This document shows, in pieces, positions 13,744 through 15,841 of a DNA stretch of 15,841 nt. The position numbers and the translations under genes were made by a program. Each line of letters opens with the position of its first letter. Positions within the stretch are counted from its first letter, which is position 1. The DNA lies in assembly GCA_030151505.1 (NCBI GenBank), contig JASLDQ010000297.1, forward strand, positions 1 to 15,841. Direction: 5' to 3'. This DNA comes from Chromobacteriaceae bacterium (GTDB taxonomy: Bacteria; Pseudomonadota; Gammaproteobacteria; Burkholderiales; Aquaspirillaceae). Below the pieces are notes generated by a model. The model saw only the letters and a program-made list of their open reading frames with translations, did not search any database and was not told the origin of the DNA.

Positions 13744-14080
13744 GTATTTCCTCCGCGCGGGCAAAGCCGCGAGCATACCCGAGCCGGTCCGATCGCGTCC
13801 GGCCGTTCGGCAATATCCTTATCACCCGATGCCCGGACCGGAAGGCCGGCCCGCTCCGCCCTGCGACCGGGCCCCCACAGTTGGCGGCGGGCGCGGTTGG
13901 ACCGCACGGAGCGCGAACCGGCGCGCATATCACGCTGGCCAAAGCAATATTCGGCCAGCATCGCCGCCGCCGTGAAGCGGACCGGCTGTCCCTCTGGGTC
14001 CGGTGCCGGCAGCCCCCTCCCGTCACCGCAATGCGGGCGCCCCGGCCGGGAATGCCCGCATTGCGCCGTTCAGACCGGCA
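13744..14080. other. 337-base intergenic region between yhfA and metE
   Basis: No credible gene is present; frames on both strands are arginine/proline-rich noise. Near yhfA lies its ribosome binding site and an AT-richer patch (about 13808-13826) that could hold its promoter. GCTGGCC/GGCCAGC (13934-13959, 12-base AT-rich loop) is an isolated hairpin. The right end holds the large hairpin listed for metE. Confidence 0.5.
14027..14065 (-). terminator. Large hairpin downstream of metE, probable terminator without a T-run
   Basis: CGCAATGCGGGC (14027-14038) pairs with GCCCGCATTGCG (14054-14065) in a 12-base-pair stem. The 15-base apical part contains CCCGGCCGGG, which can fold on itself. It starts 16 bases past the metE stop on the - strand. 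No T-run follows, so termination may need Rho, or the element protects the 3' end. Confidence 0.55.
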
Positions 14081-15841
14081 TCACGCGGTCTCGGTCGCGC
14101 CCGCCGCCACCGTCAGCTCCGCCCGCACCAGCCGCGCCGCCGCCACCAGATTGGCCAGCGCCGCCTCGGTTTCGGGCCAGCCGCGGGTCTTGAGGCCGCA
14201 GTCCGGATTGGCCCACAGGCGCGCGATTGGCACGCTTTGCGCGGCCAGACGCAGGCGGGCAGCCTGAGTTGCCGCGTCCACCACTACCGGCGAGTGGATG
14301 TCGTACACGCCCGGGCCGATCTCGTTGGGATAGGCGAACTCGCCGAACGCCTCCAGGAGCTCCATGTCCGAACGGGCGGTTTCGATGGTGATCACGTCGG
14401 CGTCCAGCGCGGTGATGGCCGGCAGGATGTCGTTGAAGTCCGAGTAGCACATGTGGGTGTGGATCTGGGTATCGATCGCCGCACCGCCGGCCGCCACGCC
14501 GAAGGCGCGCACCGCCCAGTCGAAATAGGCGTCCTTGTCGCGCAGCTTGAGCGGCTGGCCCTCGCGGAAGGCCGGCTCGTCGATCTGGATGATGCCGATG
14601 CCGGCCTTTTCCAGATCGGTCACCTCGTCGCGCAGCGCCAGCGCCAGCTGCAGCGCCACCTCGCTGCGCGGCAGGTCGTCGCGCACGAACGACCATTGCA
14701 GCATCGTCACCGGCCCGGTCAGCATACCCTTGACCGGCTTGTCGCTCAGGCTCTGGGCGTAGGCGATCCAGCTCACCGTCATCGGCTCGGGGCGGTGGAT
14801 GTCGCCGTGCAGCACCGGCGGCTTGACGCAGCGCGAGCCGTAGCTCTGCACCCAGCCGAAGCGGGTGAAGGCATAGCCCCAGATCTGCTCGCCGAAGTAC
14901 TCGACCATGTCGTTGCGCTCGGCTTCGCCGTGCACCAGCACGTCCAGCCCCAACGCTTCCTGCCGGGCGATCGCGTCGGCGATCTCGGCGCGCATCGCCT
15001 CCAGATAGGCCAGATGCCCCAGCTCGCCGCGCTTGAACGCGGCGCGGGCGGCGCGGATGGCCGGCGTCTGCGGGAAGGAACCGATGGTGGTGGTCGGCAG
15101 CAGCGGCAGGCGCAAGCGCTGGCGCTGGGCGGCGGCGCGTTGCGGGTACGGCGCGCAGCGGCGGGCGTCGGCCTCGTCCAGCGCGGCGACGCGCTCGCGC
15201 ACGAAGGCCAACTGCTGCGCATCCTGTCGCTCGCGCGGCGCCGGTCGCTGGCCGGCATCGAGCGCACGGGCCAGCGCCACGGTTTCGTCCAGCTTCTGCC
15301 GGGCAAAGGCGAGCTTGGCCAGCACCTCGGCGGGAAGCTTGTCCTCCTGCGCCAGATCAACCGGCACGTGCAACAGCGAGCAGCTCGGCGCAACCCACAG
15401 CCGCTCGCCCAGATGGGCGCGGGCGGCCTGCAGCAAATCCCAGGCCGCCGCCAGGTCGGCCTTCCACACATTACGCCCGTCGATCACGCCGCACGACAGC
15501 ACCTGATCGTCGCGCAGCGCCGCGAGCCAGCCCTGCAGCTGCGCCGGCGCGCGCGCGAGATCGATATGCCAACCGGCGACCGGCAGGCCGGCAAAGTCGG
15601 CCGGCGCGTCCACTTCGTCGAAATAGCTGGCGAGCAGGAGCTTCGGCCCCACGCGGCCCAGCTCGGCGTAAGCGTCGCGCAATGCCTGGCGCCAGTGCTG
15701 CGGCAGGTCCAGCACCAGCGCCGGTTCGTCCACCTGGACCCAAGTGACGCCGGCGGCGGCCAGACGCGCCAGCAACGCGCGGTAGGCCGACACCAGCCGC
15801 GGCAGCAGGTTCAGGCGGTCGGCCAGCGCGCCCTTTTCCTT
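14081..15841 (-). CDS. metE: Cobalamin-independent methionine synthase MetE (N-terminus beyond the window)
   Basis: MetE transfers the methyl group of methyl-tetrahydrofolate-triglutamate to homocysteine, the last step of methionine synthesis, without vitamin B12. The 586 residues in the window cover the end of the N-terminal barrel and the whole catalytic C-terminal barrel; about 170 residues should lie beyond the right edge (E. coli MetE has 753). Recognisable blocks are [69 protein letters not shown] and [15 protein letters not shown]. Zinc ligands are present: H and C in [10 protein letters not shown] in IETARSD, and C (codon 14198-14200) in [14 protein letters not shown]. The frame runs unbroken to 15841. 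A large hairpin follows the stop. It uses the one-carbon units that GlyA supplies. Confidence 0.97.
   Translation of the reverse strand, partial: KEKGALADRLNLLPRLVSAYRALLARLAAAGVTWVQVDEPALVLDLPQHWRQALRDAYAELGRVGPKLLLASYFDEVDAPADFAGLPVAGWHIDLARAPAQLQGWLAALRDDQVLSCGVIDGRNVWKADLAAAWDLLQAARAHLGERLWVAPSCSLLHVPVDLAQEDKLPAEVLAKLAFARQKLDETVALARALDAGQRPAPRERQDAQQLAFVRERVAALDEADARRCAPYPQRAAAQRQRLRLPLLPTTTIGSFPQTPAIRAARAAFKRGELGHLAYLEAMRAEIADAIARQEALGLDVLVHGEAERNDMVEYFGEQIWGYAFTRFGWVQSYGSRCVKPPVLHGDIHRPEPMTVSWIAYAQSLSDKPVKGMLTGPVTMLQWSFVRDDLPRSEVALQLALALRDEVTDLEKAGIGIIQIDEPAFREGQPLKLRDKDAYFDWAVRAFGVAAGGAAIDTQIHTHMCYSDFNDILPAITALDADVITIETARSDMELLEAFGEFAYPNEIGPGVYDIHSPVVVDAATQAARLRLAAQSVPIARLWANPDCGLKTRGWPETEAALANLVAAARLVRAELTVAAGATETA

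Noticed and set aside
12938..14026. 362-codon open frame on the - strand
   Set aside because: Crosses the inhibitor gene, a terminator hairpin and yhfA in the wrong frame; not protein-like.
1..15841. CRISPR array, insertion sequence, tRNA/rRNA gene or neisserial DNA uptake repeats (GCCGTCTGAA)
   Set aside because: None seen by eye in any intergenic stretch; absence of uptake repeats argues for Chromobacteriaceae over Neisseria itself, but only weakly.

Overview
The window is a high-GC bacterial chromosome segment. Gene content (MetE, GlyA, NrdR, RibD, Mrp/ApbC, a YhfA-type OsmC protein, an Aer-type receptor) and the order glyA-nrdR-ribD on one strand point to a betaproteobacterium, most likely of the Chromobacteriaceae/Neisseriales group. 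That placement is inferred from protein character and gene order, not from a search. It looks like core chromosome with short operons. I saw no transposase, integrase, CRISPR array, tRNA or rRNA.

Layout. At 1-76 is the last 24 codons of an unidentified + strand gene, followed by a strong terminator. At 302-2122 (- strand) are a pirin/YhhW gene and a malate/lactate-type (Ldh2 family) dehydrogenase, probably one operon with a palindrome in front of the pirin gene. At 2429-6660 (- strand) are a conserved protein of unknown function, glyA, nrdR and ribD; a UUCG-capped terminator separates glyA from nrdR. At 6661-7325 lies a 665-base AT-richer gap. It holds a near-consensus sigma70 promoter, a roughly 90-nt CU-rich candidate small RNA with its own intrinsic terminator, several inverted repeats and a perfect FNR/ANR box. 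At 7326-8903 (+) is an Aer-like PAS chemoreceptor, then a bidirectional terminator. At 9065-11018 (- strand) are a fused DEDDh exonuclease/GIY-YIG (Cho/UvrC-like) protein and a cupin protein. At 11300-12424 (+) is the Fe-S carrier Mrp/ApbC. At 12534-13240 (+) is an exported barnase-type RNase overlapping its barstar-type inhibitor. At 13339-13743 (- strand) is a YhfA/OsmC protein. At 14081-15841 (- strand) is metE, running off the right edge.

How they fit together. GlyA and MetE both act in one-carbon/methionine metabolism, NrdR controls ribonucleotide reductase genes and RibD makes riboflavin precursors, so most of the window is housekeeping. The less ordinary parts are the candidate small RNA with repeated anti-Shine-Dalgarno motifs, the FNR-type site in front of the aerotaxis gene, the secreted RNase/inhibitor pair whose toxin start sits just behind a terminator and lacks a ribosome binding site, and the exonuclease/endonuclease fusion that keeps a UvrC-like four-cysteine set. 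None of the functional claims has been tested here; they rest on motif reading by eye.
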